Below the pieces are notes generated by a model. It saw nothing but the letters and a program-made list of their open reading frames with translations, searched no databases and was not told where the DNA came from. Shown piece after piece: positions 1 through 8,235 of a DNA stretch of 14,102 nt. The translations under genes were made by a program, and so were the position numbers. Origin of the DNA: Ulvibacterium sp039819225 (GTDB taxonomy: Bacteria; Bacteroidota; Bacteroidia; Flavobacteriales; Flavobacteriaceae); NCBI GenBank assembly GCA_039819225.1, contig JBCBSN010000105.1:1-14102 (forward strand), written 5' to 3'. Position 1 is the first letter of the stretch; every line of letters starts with the position of its first letter.

Positions 1-527
1 CTTAGTTTCGTTTTTAGTCTTTCCCGGGCATGAAACAATCTGGACTTCACGGTACCCAGGGAAATTTCCAGAATTTCACTGATTTCCCTCAGGGAGTATT
101 CCTGGGTATAGAACAACCGCAATACGGTTTGTTGCTCCTGGGGTAATTGGCGTATGGCTTTTCGTAATTGCGCTATTTCCGCACCTTTATCTTCCTCTTT
201 GTCAAAAAGCCCCTCCTCGGTTTTTAGTGCGGCCCTATGTTGCCTATCTCGGTTTCTACTATTCAGATAGTCCAAGGTCTTTCGCGTCACAATTCTCATG
301 GCCCAACCGGAAAAGGCATTGGGATCTTTTAAGCTACCCAATTTTTTTAGGATTATCCGCCAGCAATCCTGTACAATATCCTTTGAGGCATCCATATCAT
401 GGGTATATCCCCAGGAATGTCTGCAGAATTTTGAATGGTACCGTTTTACCAGCAACTCCATGGCGGCCTTATGGCCGGATCGGTATTGTAAAACCAACAA
501 TCCATCAAATACTTTTTGGGTGGCCAT
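1..527 (-). CDS. ECF-type RNA polymerase sigma-70 factor, C-terminus off the left edge
   Basis: Reading the minus strand from ATG at 527 gives 175 codons and no stop before the window edge. Residues about 25-92 look like sigma region 2, with ASKDIVQDCW and the -10-recognition stretch FSGWAMRIVTRKTLDYLNSR. Residues about 122-172 are region 4, with LPQEQQTVLRLFY followed by the helix-turn-helix YSLREISEILEISLGTVKSR. ECF factors are usually near 180 residues, so probably only a few residues are missing. The start is chosen because this frame has a stop (TAA) further upstream and no other ATG in between; AGAAAGAGCAAAG precedes it and could act weakly in ribosome binding. It is divergent from rlmD. 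The regulon and any anti-sigma partner would lie to the left and are not visible. Family assignment is secure; the target is unknown. Confidence 0.93.
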   Translation of the reverse strand, partial: MATQKVFDGLLVLQYRSGHKAAMELLVKRYHSKFCRHSWGYTHDMDASKDIVQDCWRIILKKLGSLKDPNAFSGWAMRIVTRKTLDYLNSRNRDRQHRAALKTEEGLFDKEEDKGAEIAQLRKAIRQLPQEQQTVLRLFYTQEYSLREISEILEISLGTVKSRLFHARERLKTKL

Positions 528-554
528 CTTTGCTCTTTCTAAACTAAGGACATT

Positions 555-562
555 GAAAAGTA
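555..562 (-). promoter_or_regulatory. Possible -7 box for the sigma factor gene
   Basis: On the minus strand the octamer TACTTTTC lies 27 nt upstream of the sigma factor ATG. It differs from the Bacteroidetes TAnnTTTG box by its last base. I could not find a convincing -33 TTG at the expected spacing, so this is only a position-supported guess. Confidence 0.2.
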
Positions 563-628
563 CAAAAGGTTCAATTGCATTTAACTTTTTTTAATACCAT
601 AACTCCCGGTGATAGACACTCAAAATGC

Positions 629-636
629 TACTTTTG
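629..636 (+). promoter_or_regulatory. TAnnTTTG -7 promoter box upstream of rlmD
   Basis: The octamer TACTTTTG exactly matches the Bacteroidetes primary-sigma -7 consensus TAnnTTTG. It ends only 4 nt before the preferred rlmD start at 641, so a transcript starting at the usual distance would have almost no leader. No clear -33 TTG stands about 19 nt upstream. The same octamer also occurs inside coding sequence elsewhere in the window, so it is weak evidence by itself. Confidence 0.35.
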
Positions 637-640
637 CCCA

Positions 641-2056
641 ATGCGCAGAAAAAAGAGTCTCCCTATTTTTGAAAACGTAAAAGTTGTGGATGCCGGGGCC
701 AAGGGCAAAAGCCTTGGTAAAGCACCCGATGGAAGGGTCATTTTTCTGAACAATGCGGTGCCCGGCGACATCGTGGACGTACAGACCCTAAAAAAGAGAA
801 AACGTTTTTTTGAGGGAACGGCCGTCAGCTTTCATACCCTTTCCCCTAAAAGAACGGTACCGGCCTGCGAACACTTTGGCACCTGTGGTGGCTGCAAATG
901 GCAACACATGGACTATGAACACCAGTTGTACTATAAGCAAAGGGAAGTCCAAAACAATCTGGAACGCATCGGAAATGTGGAACTGCCCGAAATACGACCC
1001 ATCATAGGCTCGGAAAAGACCTATTTTTACCGTAACAAGATGGAGTTCTCCTTTAGCGATAGTCGCTGGCTCAGCACGGACGAAATCCGATCCAATGCCG
1101 AGGTAACGGAAAGGAATGCATTGGGGTTCCATATACCGGGAATGTGGGACAAGATTCTGGACATCAAAAAATGTCATCTTCAGAGGGATCCTTCAAATGC
1201 CATTAGGCTGGAAACAAAGGCCTTTGCCTTAAAAAATGACCTCTCCTTCTTTAACCCTAGAAATCAGCATGGCCTTCTACGTACCTTGATGATACGGACA
1301 TCCACTACCGGAGAACTTATGGTTTTACTTCAGTTTTTTGAGGACGATGCTAAAAAACGGGAGCTACTGCTAGGCCATTTGGCAGTTACTTTCCCCAAGA
1401 TTACGGCATTGCTTTATGTCATCAACCCAAAGCCCAACGATACCATTTATGACCAAGATGTCGTATGCCATGCCGGCCGTGATCATATTTTTGAGGAAAT
1501 GGAAGGGTTACGGTTTAAGATAAACGCAAAATCCTTTTATCAAACCAATCCGGAGCAGGCGTATGAACTGTACAAAGTAGTCAGGAATTTTGCCGGCCTA
1601 ACGGGAAAGGAACTGGTATACGACCTCTATACGGGTACGGGTACCATTGCACAGTTCATTGCGCGGAAGGCGAAAAAGGTAATAGGTATAGAGGCGGTGC
1701 CCGAAGCCATAACCGACGCCACTGAAAATGCGGAATATAATGGTATAAAAAATGTACACTTTTATGTAGGCGATATGAAAACGGTTTTTGATGAGCCGTT
1801 TATTACCAAAAATGGGAATCCGGATATCATTATCACTGATCCTCCAAGGGATGGGATGCACAAAAATGTAGTACGGCAGATCCTGCATATCGCCCCAAAA
1901 AAGGTAATCTATGTAAGCTGTAACAGTGCCACCCAGGCCAGGGACATTGGGCTTATGAAGGATGCCTATAAGGTGAGCAAGGTACAGCCCGTTGACATGT
2001 TCCCACAGACCTATCACGTGGAAAATGTTGTACTTTTGGAAAAGCTGCACCAATGA
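641..2056 (+). CDS. rlmD: 23S rRNA (uracil-5-)-methyltransferase, RlmD/RumA family
   Basis: This 471-residue enzyme is predicted to methylate C5 of a 23S rRNA uridine (U1939 in E. coli) using S-adenosylmethionine. An N-terminal TRAM-like segment (VDAGAKGKSLGKAPDGRVIF) is followed by the RumA iron-sulfur cysteines C76, C82 and C85 (CEHFGTCGGC) and C178. The methyltransferase domain has FYQTNPEQAYELY, the SAM motif DLYTGTGTIAQ at D328, DPPRDGMH at D400, the catalytic cysteine C427 in YVSCNSATQ, and the C-terminal VENVVLLEK carrying the proton-abstracting glutamate. I start at 641 because flavobacterial homologues begin with a similar MRRKK-type sequence. An in-frame ATG at 575 would add 22 residues that look unrelated to the family and would extend into the divergent promoter region. 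The stop overlaps the next start by 4 nt (ATGA), indicating translational coupling. The target uridine is inferred from the family. Confidence 0.93.
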   Translation: MRRKKSLPIFENVKVVDAGAKGKSLGKAPDGRVIFLNNAVPGDIVDVQTLKKRKRFFEGTAVSFHTLSPKRTVPACEHFGTCGGCKWQHMDYEHQLYYKQREVQNNLERIGNVELPEIRPIIGSEKTYFYRNKMEFSFSDSRWLSTDEIRSNAEVTERNALGFHIPGMWDKILDIKKCHLQRDPSNAIRLETKAFALKNDLSFFNPRNQHGLLRTLMIRTSTTGELMVLLQFFEDDAKKRELLLGHLAVTFPKITALLYVINPKPNDTIYDQDVVCHAGRDHIFEEMEGLRFKINAKSFYQTNPEQAYELYKVVRNFAGLTGKELVYDLYTGTGTIAQFIARKAKKVIGIEAVPEAITDATENAEYNGIKNVHFYVGDMKTVFDEPFITKNGNPDIIITDPPRDGMHKNVVRQILHIAPKKVIYVSCNSATQARDIGLMKDAYKVSKVQPVDMFPQTYHVENVVLLEKLHQ

Positions 2057-2556
2057 AAAAGATTTCGGCAATTATAACGGTTCTCTTGTGTATAGTTTAC
2101 TTTTCGGCCTGCGAAAAGGACGATATCTGCGTGGATGGCGATACGCCCCTGCTCGTTGTGGGGTTTTACGATATCACGGATACCTCGGAAACCAAAGAGG
2201 TGACCGGAATGCAAGTAAGAGGCCTAATTATTGGGGAAGATACCTTGGAAGTTATTGAAAATGCTGCCTTGGATTCCATTGCCATACCACTTAGACCCAC
2301 GGAAAACACCACCTCTTTTTTAATTTCTCAGATACTGAGCGATCCAGTTGACACACTAACCAATATACTTACCCTTACTTACCAAGTACAGGATAAATTT
2401 GTTTCACGGGCCTGTGGTTTTGTGGCCAATTACAATGCCTTGGAAGCTACCGCGGCAAGGGGTTCCGAAACCGACTCGCTATGGATTCAAGATATAGATG
2501 TATTAATCCCCTTTGTGGAAAATTCCACCGAAGCCCATGTCAAAATATTCCATTAG
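2053..2556 (+). CDS. Small lipoprotein, DUF6452-like
   Basis: The 167-residue product starts with a lipoprotein signal peptide: MKK, a hydrophobic stretch ISAIITVLLCIVYF, then the lipobox SAC with the lipidated cysteine at C20. It is therefore predicted to be exported and anchored in an envelope membrane. The mature start EKDDICVDGDTPLLVVGFYD resembles the flavobacterial DUF6452 family, in which a CEKDDIC-type start precedes a beta-rich domain. I make this match from memory of the family, without a search. It overlaps rlmD by 4 nt and the next gene by 20 nt, so all three are probably one transcript. A TACTTTTG octamer inside rlmD at 2031-2038 could serve as an internal promoter but is equally explained by the codons there. 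Molecular function is unknown. Confidence 0.85.
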   Translation: MKKISAIITVLLCIVYFSACEKDDICVDGDTPLLVVGFYDITDTSETKEVTGMQVRGLIIGEDTLEVIENAALDSIAIPLRPTENTTSFLISQILSDPVDTLTNILTLTYQVQDKFVSRACGFVANYNALEATAARGSETDSLWIQDIDVLIPFVENSTEAHVKIFH

Positions 2557-3340
2557 CCTTTACCTATATGCGCTGACGTGGGGCGTGCTTTGGTCACAGG
2601 ACAAACCCATAGATCTGCAGCCCAAGGATACCCTGGTATACGAACAGCCCTATGGTATGCGGGTGGGCATAGATTTAAGCAGACCTGTAGTATCCTTTTT
2701 GCAGGATAATTTTACCGGGTTTGAAATTGTGGGCGACTACCGCCTTACCCAAACGCTGTACTTGGCAGCGGAACTTGGCAATGAAAACAAGACCATAATA
2801 GAGGAATTGGGGGGGGAAATGGTGCCCAACAATGCGGAACTCTATGATTTTACCGCATCAGGGAGCTATATAAAGTTAGGGGTAGATTATAACACCTATG
2901 ACAATTGGTACGGGATGAACAACTCCATTTTCATGGGGGGGCGACTGGCATTCAGCAGTTTTAGCCAAACTGTGAACAGTTTTCGTTATTACGAAAGCAA
3001 CCGCTATTGGATCCGTGACCAATTTGCCCTGGGTTCTCAGGAGGAACGGGAATTTAGCGGCCTTAGCGCCTCCTGGTTGGAATTTGTTTTTGGCACCAAA
3101 GTAGAATTGTTCGCCAATATTTACCTAGGAGCCAGTGTTCGTCTTGGTTTCTTGTTGAGCAACGCCGAACCAGATCCCGATGAATTCCGGAATTTGTTCA
3201 TACCCGGTTTTAACAAGGTTACGGAAAACAGCAAATTCGGGGTAGGGTACAATTATTCCATTAGCTATTTGATCCCACTTTACAGAAAGGCAAAAAAGCC
3301 CAAGGAGGATGAAAGTACGTCTCCCGAAGTCGAAGAATAA
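2537..3340 (+). CDS. Outer-membrane beta-barrel-like protein, DUF6048-like
   Basis: From ATG 2537 the product has 267 residues. It begins with a Sec-type signal, MSKYSISLYLYALTWGVLWSQ. An in-frame ATG at 2513 would put eight extra residues (MWKIPPKP) in front and spoil the signal peptide, so 2537 is preferred, giving a 20-nt overlap with the preceding gene. The mature part alternates polar and aromatic residues in strand-like blocks (GMRVGIDLSRPVVSFL, FEIVGDYRLTQTLYLAAELG, NIYLGASVRLGFLLS, FGVGYNYSISYLIPLY) and ends in a charged tail rich in Lys, Asp and Glu. This fits a small outer-membrane barrel of the DUF6048 type often found beside DUF6452 genes and rlmD in flavobacteria. G-runs of 8 (2809-2816) and 7 (2935-2941) fall on Gly GGG codons. 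The function is not known. It converges on the DUF1501 gene with only 18 nt between the stops, where I see no hairpin terminator. Confidence 0.82.
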   Translation: MSKYSISLYLYALTWGVLWSQDKPIDLQPKDTLVYEQPYGMRVGIDLSRPVVSFLQDNFTGFEIVGDYRLTQTLYLAAELGNENKTIIEELGGEMVPNNAELYDFTASGSYIKLGVDYNTYDNWYGMNNSIFMGGRLAFSSFSQTVNSFRYYESNRYWIRDQFALGSQEEREFSGLSASWLEFVFGTKVELFANIYLGASVRLGFLLSNAEPDPDEFRNLFIPGFNKVTENSKFGVGYNYSISYLIPLYRKAKKPKEDESTSPEVEE

Positions 3341-3358
3341 CTTTTCATAAGGTCGTGA

Positions 3359-4837
3359 TTATACCAAAATGTCATTTACCACATGTCCATGTACATCGGT
3401 TAGCCGATAGCGCCTGCCCTGGTGTTTAAAGGTAAGTCGCTCATGATCTATACCCAGTTGATGGAGCAACGTGGCTTGAAAATCGTGTACGTGCACTGGA
3501 TTTTCCACTATGTTATAGCCAAAGGGGCCCGTTTTGCCATAGACCAGGCCAGGCCGCACCCCGCCACCGGCCATCCAGGCACTGAATGATCTGGGGTGAT
3601 GGTCCCTTCCGTAATTATCTTGGGTCAATTTTCCCTGGGAGAAGCTTGTTCTACCAAATTCGCCCCCCCAGATGACCAAAGTATCCTCCAACATACCCCG
3701 TTGTTTCAAATCGGTCACCAAGGCAGCGGATGCTTGATCCGATGATTTAGCCATTTTAACAATTTCCGTGGGCAGGTTACCATGTTGGTCCCAGCCCATA
3801 TGGTACAACTGAATAAAGCTAACGTCCCGCTCCGCCAATCTACGGGCCATAAGACAATTATAGGCATAGGTCCCAGGTATCCGGGCGTCTTCCCCATAAA
3901 GTTTAAAAATATAGTCCGGTTCATCGGAAAGATCTGAGATTTCCGGTACGCTGCTCTGCATACGGTAGGCCATCTCATATTGGCTTATCTTGGAATCGAT
4001 CTCGGGATCGCCCCAAACCTTCTTTTGTTCGGCCTCCAATTCCGCCAAATAGTCCAGTTCGGATCTTCTCCGTTTTCGGTCGATGCCGTCGGGATTGCTC
4101 AAATAGAGTACGGGATCCGCCCCGGATCGAAACCGTACCCCTTGATGATGCGAAGGCAAAAAACCACTGTTCCAAGCCTGCATATTCAAGTTTTGGGCAC
4201 TATTCTTTCCTCTGGAGAGCATTACGATAAAGGAAGGAAGGTTTTCATTGGCACTTCCCAGACCATAGCTAAGCCAAGAACCAATACTGGGCCGCCCAAC
4301 CTGTTGGGAACCCGTCTGCATAAAGATGACCGCTGGCTCGTGATTAATGGCATCGGTATGCATGGAATTGATCATACAGATATCATCGGCAATATTCGCC
4401 GTATAGGGCATTAATTCACTAAAATAACCACCTGTCTTGGAATGTTGTTTAAAATTGAATTTGGAACCTACCAAGGGAAAGCTGGACTGGGCCGCCAACA
4501 TCCCGGATACCCTTTGCCCATTTCTTACGGAATCCGGTATTTCCTCACCCCAATGTTTGTTCAAGTCCGGTTTGTAATCAAAAAGCTCAAACTGGCTAGG
4601 ACCACCACTCTGAAAAAGGTAAATGATCCTTTTTACTCTTGGGGTGTGATGTAACTGCCTTATTACGCCGCCATTGTTCAACACGGCCCGATCAATTGTG
4701 CCGGGAGAGGCCTTGAGCATATCCGGAAGTAAAAGACTGCCCAGGGCCAAACTGCCCAAGCCCCTAGTGGTTGTCCTTAAAAAATCCCTTCGTGTCCGTA
4801 AATATTCGCTATTTTGTATTTCCCTGGAATAATCCAT
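3359..4837 (-). CDS. DUF1501 family protein, Tat-exported
   Basis: The 492-residue protein belongs to the DUF1501 family, related to alkaline phosphatase/sulfatase folds but of unproven activity. It carries a twin-arginine signal near the N-terminus (TRRDFLRTTTRG, R16-R17) followed by a hydrophobic segment LGSLALGSLLLP, predicting export in folded form. Family landmarks are RIIYLFQSGGPSQFELFDYKP, the histidine-rich INSMHTDAINHEPA and QTGSQQVGRPSIGSWLSYGLG, MGWDQHGN, and a metal-site-like block VIWGGEFGRTSFSQG with GRDHHPRSFSAWMAGGG. The C-terminus VHDFQATLLHQLGIDHERLT matches the usual family end, so the protein is complete. It begins 4 nt after the stop of the PSCyt/DUF1553 gene, an arrangement typical of this pair in Planctomycetes and some marine Bacteroidetes. 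The substrate is unknown; a role in polysaccharide or sulfated-compound breakdown is an inference from context. Confidence 0.93.
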   Translation of the reverse strand: MDYSREIQNSEYLRTRRDFLRTTTRGLGSLALGSLLLPDMLKASPGTIDRAVLNNGGVIRQLHHTPRVKRIIYLFQSGGPSQFELFDYKPDLNKHWGEEIPDSVRNGQRVSGMLAAQSSFPLVGSKFNFKQHSKTGGYFSELMPYTANIADDICMINSMHTDAINHEPAVIFMQTGSQQVGRPSIGSWLSYGLGSANENLPSFIVMLSRGKNSAQNLNMQAWNSGFLPSHHQGVRFRSGADPVLYLSNPDGIDRKRRRSELDYLAELEAEQKKVWGDPEIDSKISQYEMAYRMQSSVPEISDLSDEPDYIFKLYGEDARIPGTYAYNCLMARRLAERDVSFIQLYHMGWDQHGNLPTEIVKMAKSSDQASAALVTDLKQRGMLEDTLVIWGGEFGRTSFSQGKLTQDNYGRDHHPRSFSAWMAGGGVRPGLVYGKTGPFGYNIVENPVHVHDFQATLLHQLGIDHERLTFKHQGRRYRLTDVHGHVVNDILV

Positions 4838-4841
4838 TCCC

Positions 4842-7800
4842 TTAATTTTTGTAATAGGCTTCCGTTGAATTCAATACCGTATTGGCCACCCGTGCCAAGG
4901 CCGCGGTCTCCAAAAAGGATACTTCCTGTGAAGCCGGTCTGTGCCCAATTCCCAAATATTTTTTTGCCGCTTCCGGTTCTTGGGCAAAATAGTGTTTTTC
5001 TTCCTGAAACTGTCTCATTAAAATCCCACGCTCCCTTTCCGTGGGCGGCCTTCCTACCGAAGCCAGGAATACATGATCCAATGCCAAGGTGGTATCCTTT
5101 TGGGAGGCCATCAATGCATTTTCGGACATCACGCGGCAGGCCTCCAAAATCTGTGGACTGTTCAACAGCACTAATGCCTGTAACGGTGTATTGCTACGTT
5201 GGCGCCGTACTTGGCATTCCGATCGATTAGAAGCATCAAAGACCAACATACTGGGAGATGGGGCATTCCGTTTCCAAAAGGTATACAGGCTACGGCGATA
5301 GAGCCCATCATCATAATCCACTTCATAATCGGGGAAAAAGGCATGTGTAATCGTTTCCCGCCACAGACCTTCGGGTTGATAGGGAAATGCCGACTCGCCG
5401 CCTACCTTACGTTCCAAAAGACCACTTGCGGCCAAGGCATTGTCCCGAACCATTTCTGCGGAACGCCTGTATCTGGGGCTTCTGGCGAGCAATATATTTT
5501 CGGAGTCTATTTCCAAAAGCTCCTCGCTTACTGCCGAAGACTGTCTATATGTGGCTGAAGTGACCATCTGTTTAATCAACCGTTTTACATCCCATCCATT
5601 TTCCATAAAATCTACGGCCAGCCAATCCAATAGCCCTGGATGACTGGGCAATGCGCCCTGGTTCCCAAAATCCTCATTGGTCTTCACCAATCCCCTCCCG
5701 AAAATGAGGTACCACATTTGGTTTACCGCCACCCTGGCCGTAAGCGGGTTATCCCTATGTACCAACCATTGGCCCAAGCCATATCGGTTTCGGGGCAAAT
5801 CCTCCGGCCATGGAAGGATGTTTTCAGGAACATCGCGTTCCACCCGTTCGGTAGGGGCATCGTATACACCCCTGTCCAATATATAGGTAGTCCTTTCCTT
5901 ATCCAAATCCCCCATGACCATAATTTCCTGAACGGTATCCAAAGTAACGACCTCCCGCTGTTGAATCTTGCGCAAAGCCCTACGTTCTTCCTCCAGTTCT
6001 GCATCCATGTGCAAAACATAAAAATCTTTTGCCTCTTCGGTTTTGGACGCAACGGCTTCCTTAAAGGCCGTTGCACCTGCTTTGGTATCAAATAAATACT
6101 GTGCCCCCAAATGCCCAACTTCCCTGTTGAGTACTTTGACTTCATCTAGCATACCCCCGTCAAAATCCGCATCATAATGGCTGGCCCCCATGATAAAGCC
6201 TTCATAATGTGCATATACCGTAGCTCTCTTGTCCTTATAAGGTTTTGTAGAACGATATACCAAATTCCGTAGAACCGCAACCTGGGCCAATTGCCCGTTT
6301 CGCCATACCTTCATACCCTCGGCCTTGCTAGATCCATCATAGGTCCAAACAAAATGCTGCCACTTTTCCAAAGGTAATTTTTCCTCCAAACGGATGTCCA
6401 AGGATTGATAGGGGTGCGCATGGTTCAAACGGAAGGATAACCTAGTACTATCCATCCAAACATCCCAACCGCGATACCCCTGTATCCTATTGTTTCCATT
6501 GTACAGTATCCTGGCCTCATCAAACTCTTCGGGCGTCTTTATCCAAAAACTGACCGTAAACGGCTCCATACGCTCGAAGCTTATTCTACTTCCATCGGCA
6601 ATTGCCTTGCCTTCCAAGTACTCCAGGGCCAGACCTTTCTTCCCGGGCACAAACTTATGTCCATAATACCTTGCGGGACCGGAGCCTTTGGCCAGATCTC
6701 TAAGGGTGCCATCTTGTGGATCGTCAAAAGTAAGATGCACCATAGTAGCCTTATCCATTGCCTTTTTGAGCGTTTCCGCGGTAGGCCCCGTTCGCATCCA
6801 ATCCAGTGCCTCTTGCTTTTTAAGCCCAGCTTTTTGGGCAATTGCGTTGGACTTTATATCGATTTCCCTCAGCAGAAACTTATGAATATCCTGTACTTCC
6901 TTATCCCCGGGCAAGGGCATTACCGGGCCTGCATTCATGGAAAACTCATTAGGTGCACCATTCCCATTTTCAATGGAATTGTACGAAAAAATGGCATCTC
7001 CCCGTTCCACGGTGCTATTAAAAAAGCTGTACAACTCAAAATAATCCTTCTGGGATATGGGATCGTATTTATGGTCATGGCAGCGCGCACAGGCTACCGT
7101 AAGTCCTAAAAAAGCCGCCCCTACCGTATTGGTCCTATCGGCCACATACTCTACCCTAAACTCCTCCGGAATTACCCCGCCTTCGGAGTTTTGCTTGTGT
7201 AAACGGTTAAAGGCCGTTGCCAAACGTTGCTCCGGACGGGCATTGGGAATTTGGTCACCACCCACCTGCCAAAGGATAAAATCGCTATACGGCATATTTT
7301 CGTTATAGGCGTTTATCACCCAGTCCCGATAAGGCCACATCTCATGGTGAAAATCATCCAAATAGCCCTCGCTATCCGCAAAACGGGCCACATCCAACCA
7401 ATGGGCCGCCATACGCTCCCCATAGGCTGGGGATGCCAAAAGTTCATCCACCAACTTTTCATAGTAATCCGGTGACCTGTCTGCCATGATGCGTTGTACC
7501 TCCTGCACGGAAGGCGGAAGACCGGTTATATCAAAATAGAGTCGACGTATTAATAGCTCCCGGCGAGCCTGTGGGGAGGGTGTAATTCCTTTTTCATCCA
7601 ACTTGGCCGCAATAAAACGATCAACTTCATTCTTGGCCCATCCTTTTCCAGATTTGGGCACTTCCACCTTTTGCGGTTTGGTAAAGGCCCAGTGCGGTTT
7701 GTATTGGGCCCCTTGTTCTATCCATTTGGAGAGGTAGGCGATTTCTTCTGGTTCCAAGATTAAATTGGACTCTGGTGGAGGCATAACGATCTCCGGATCT

Positions 7801-8174
7801 TCGCTCACCATACGGTGATATACCTGACTACTGCGCAAGCTTCCGGGCTTTATGGCGAAGCCTGCACCTGAACTTAAGGCAGCATAGGCATCCTCCGCAT
7901 TATCCAACCGCAAATCCCCCTTTTGATTGGCCTTGTCGGGGCCATGACAGGCAAAACAACGATCGGAAAGAATGGGTTTTATGTGATAATTAAAATCGAT
8001 TACGTCCGGAAGTTGCTTTTCTGCCAAGAGAACCGCTTCCGGTTTGTCCACCCGGCAGGAAGTCCAAAAAAAGGATAGGGTTATCCCCATCCCTACAAAG
8101 ACAAAACGCAAAATTAAAGATGAAATTTTCAATTGAAAATAAACTCCCATATCAGCCGCATGATTCCAATACAT
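4842..8174 (-). CDS. PSCyt1-DUF1549-LamG-DUF1553 multidomain lipoprotein
   Basis: This 1110-residue exported protein has the Planctomycete-cytochrome architecture. A hydrophobic N-terminus ends in FFWTSC, a plausible lipobox with atypical Trp at -3. Next is the PSCyt1 segment with c-type haem motif CFACH (C73, C76, H77; numbering from 8174). The DUF1549 domain follows, with WAKNEVDRFIAAKLDEKG and ARRELLIRRLYFDITGLPP, and the family's second motif CARCHDHKYDP at C362/C365/H366. Residues about 478-685 form a LamG-like lectin domain (MVHLTFDDP, EPFTVSFWIKTPEEF, WQHFVWTYDGSS, FDGGMLDEVKVLNRE). DUF1553 fills most of the remainder (NPLTARVAVNQMWYLIFGRG, RSNTPLQALVLLNSPQ). An ATG at 8150 gives a tidier signal peptide and is an equally possible start. 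LamG suggests glycan binding; catalytic activity is unproven. It is cotranscribed with the DUF1501 gene 4 nt downstream. Confidence 0.93.
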   Translation of the reverse strand: MYWNHAADMGVYFQLKISSLILRFVFVGMGITLSFFWTSCRVDKPEAVLLAEKQLPDVIDFNYHIKPILSDRCFACHGPDKANQKGDLRLDNAEDAYAALSSGAGFAIKPGSLRSSQVYHRMVSEDPEIVMPPPESNLILEPEEIAYLSKWIEQGAQYKPHWAFTKPQKVEVPKSGKGWAKNEVDRFIAAKLDEKGITPSPQARRELLIRRLYFDITGLPPSVQEVQRIMADRSPDYYEKLVDELLASPAYGERMAAHWLDVARFADSEGYLDDFHHEMWPYRDWVINAYNENMPYSDFILWQVGGDQIPNARPEQRLATAFNRLHKQNSEGGVIPEEFRVEYVADRTNTVGAAFLGLTVACARCHDHKYDPISQKDYFELYSFFNSTVERGDAIFSYNSIENGNGAPNEFSMNAGPVMPLPGDKEVQDIHKFLLREIDIKSNAIAQKAGLKKQEALDWMRTGPTAETLKKAMDKATMVHLTFDDPQDGTLRDLAKGSGPARYYGHKFVPGKKGLALEYLEGKAIADGSRISFERMEPFTVSFWIKTPEEFDEARILYNGNNRIQGYRGWDVWMDSTRLSFRLNHAHPYQSLDIRLEEKLPLEKWQHFVWTYDGSSKAEGMKVWRNGQLAQVAVLRNLVYRSTKPYKDKRATVYAHYEGFIMGASHYDADFDGGMLDEVKVLNREVGHLGAQYLFDTKAGATAFKEAVASKTEEAKDFYVLHMDAELEEERRALRKIQQREVVTLDTVQEIMVMGDLDKERTTYILDRGVYDAPTERVERDVPENILPWPEDLPRNRYGLGQWLVHRDNPLTARVAVNQMWYLIFGRGLVKTNEDFGNQGALPSHPGLLDWLAVDFMENGWDVKRLIKQMVTSATYRQSSAVSEELLEIDSENILLARSPRYRRSAEMVRDNALAASGLLERKVGGESAFPYQPEGLWRETITHAFFPDYEVDYDDGLYRRSLYTFWKRNAPSPSMLVFDASNRSECQVRRQRSNTPLQALVLLNSPQILEACRVMSENALMASQKDTTLALDHVFLASVGRPPTERERGILMRQFQEEKHYFAQEPEAAKKYLGIGHRPASQEVSFLETAALARVANTVLNSTEAYYKN

Positions 8175-8235
8175 ATGCTAAACCCGTTCCTAAGATATTA
8201 ATTTTGGGACTATTACGCAATTGCTGCTTAGTTGA

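Noticed and set aside
575..640. 22-residue upstream extension of RlmD from ATG 575.
   Set aside because: The residues do not resemble the family N-terminus and lie in the divergent intergenic region; the conserved protein starts at 641.
1598..2071. Long antisense open frame opposite rlmD, and others of the same kind opposite the DUF1501, PSCyt and THUMP genes.
   Set aside because: All overlap strongly supported genes and show low-complexity, shadow-like translations without domains.
2809..2941. Runs of 8 G and 7 G in the barrel-like gene as possible phase-variation tracts.
   Set aside because: They coincide with Gly GGG codons. Similar runs occur in other genes of the window (7 C at 12828-12834 in GH2), so they look like codon usage.
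6725..6732. TACTTTTG on the minus strand as a promoter box.
   Set aside because: It lies deep inside the DUF1553 gene (codons for LTFD), with no gene start nearby.
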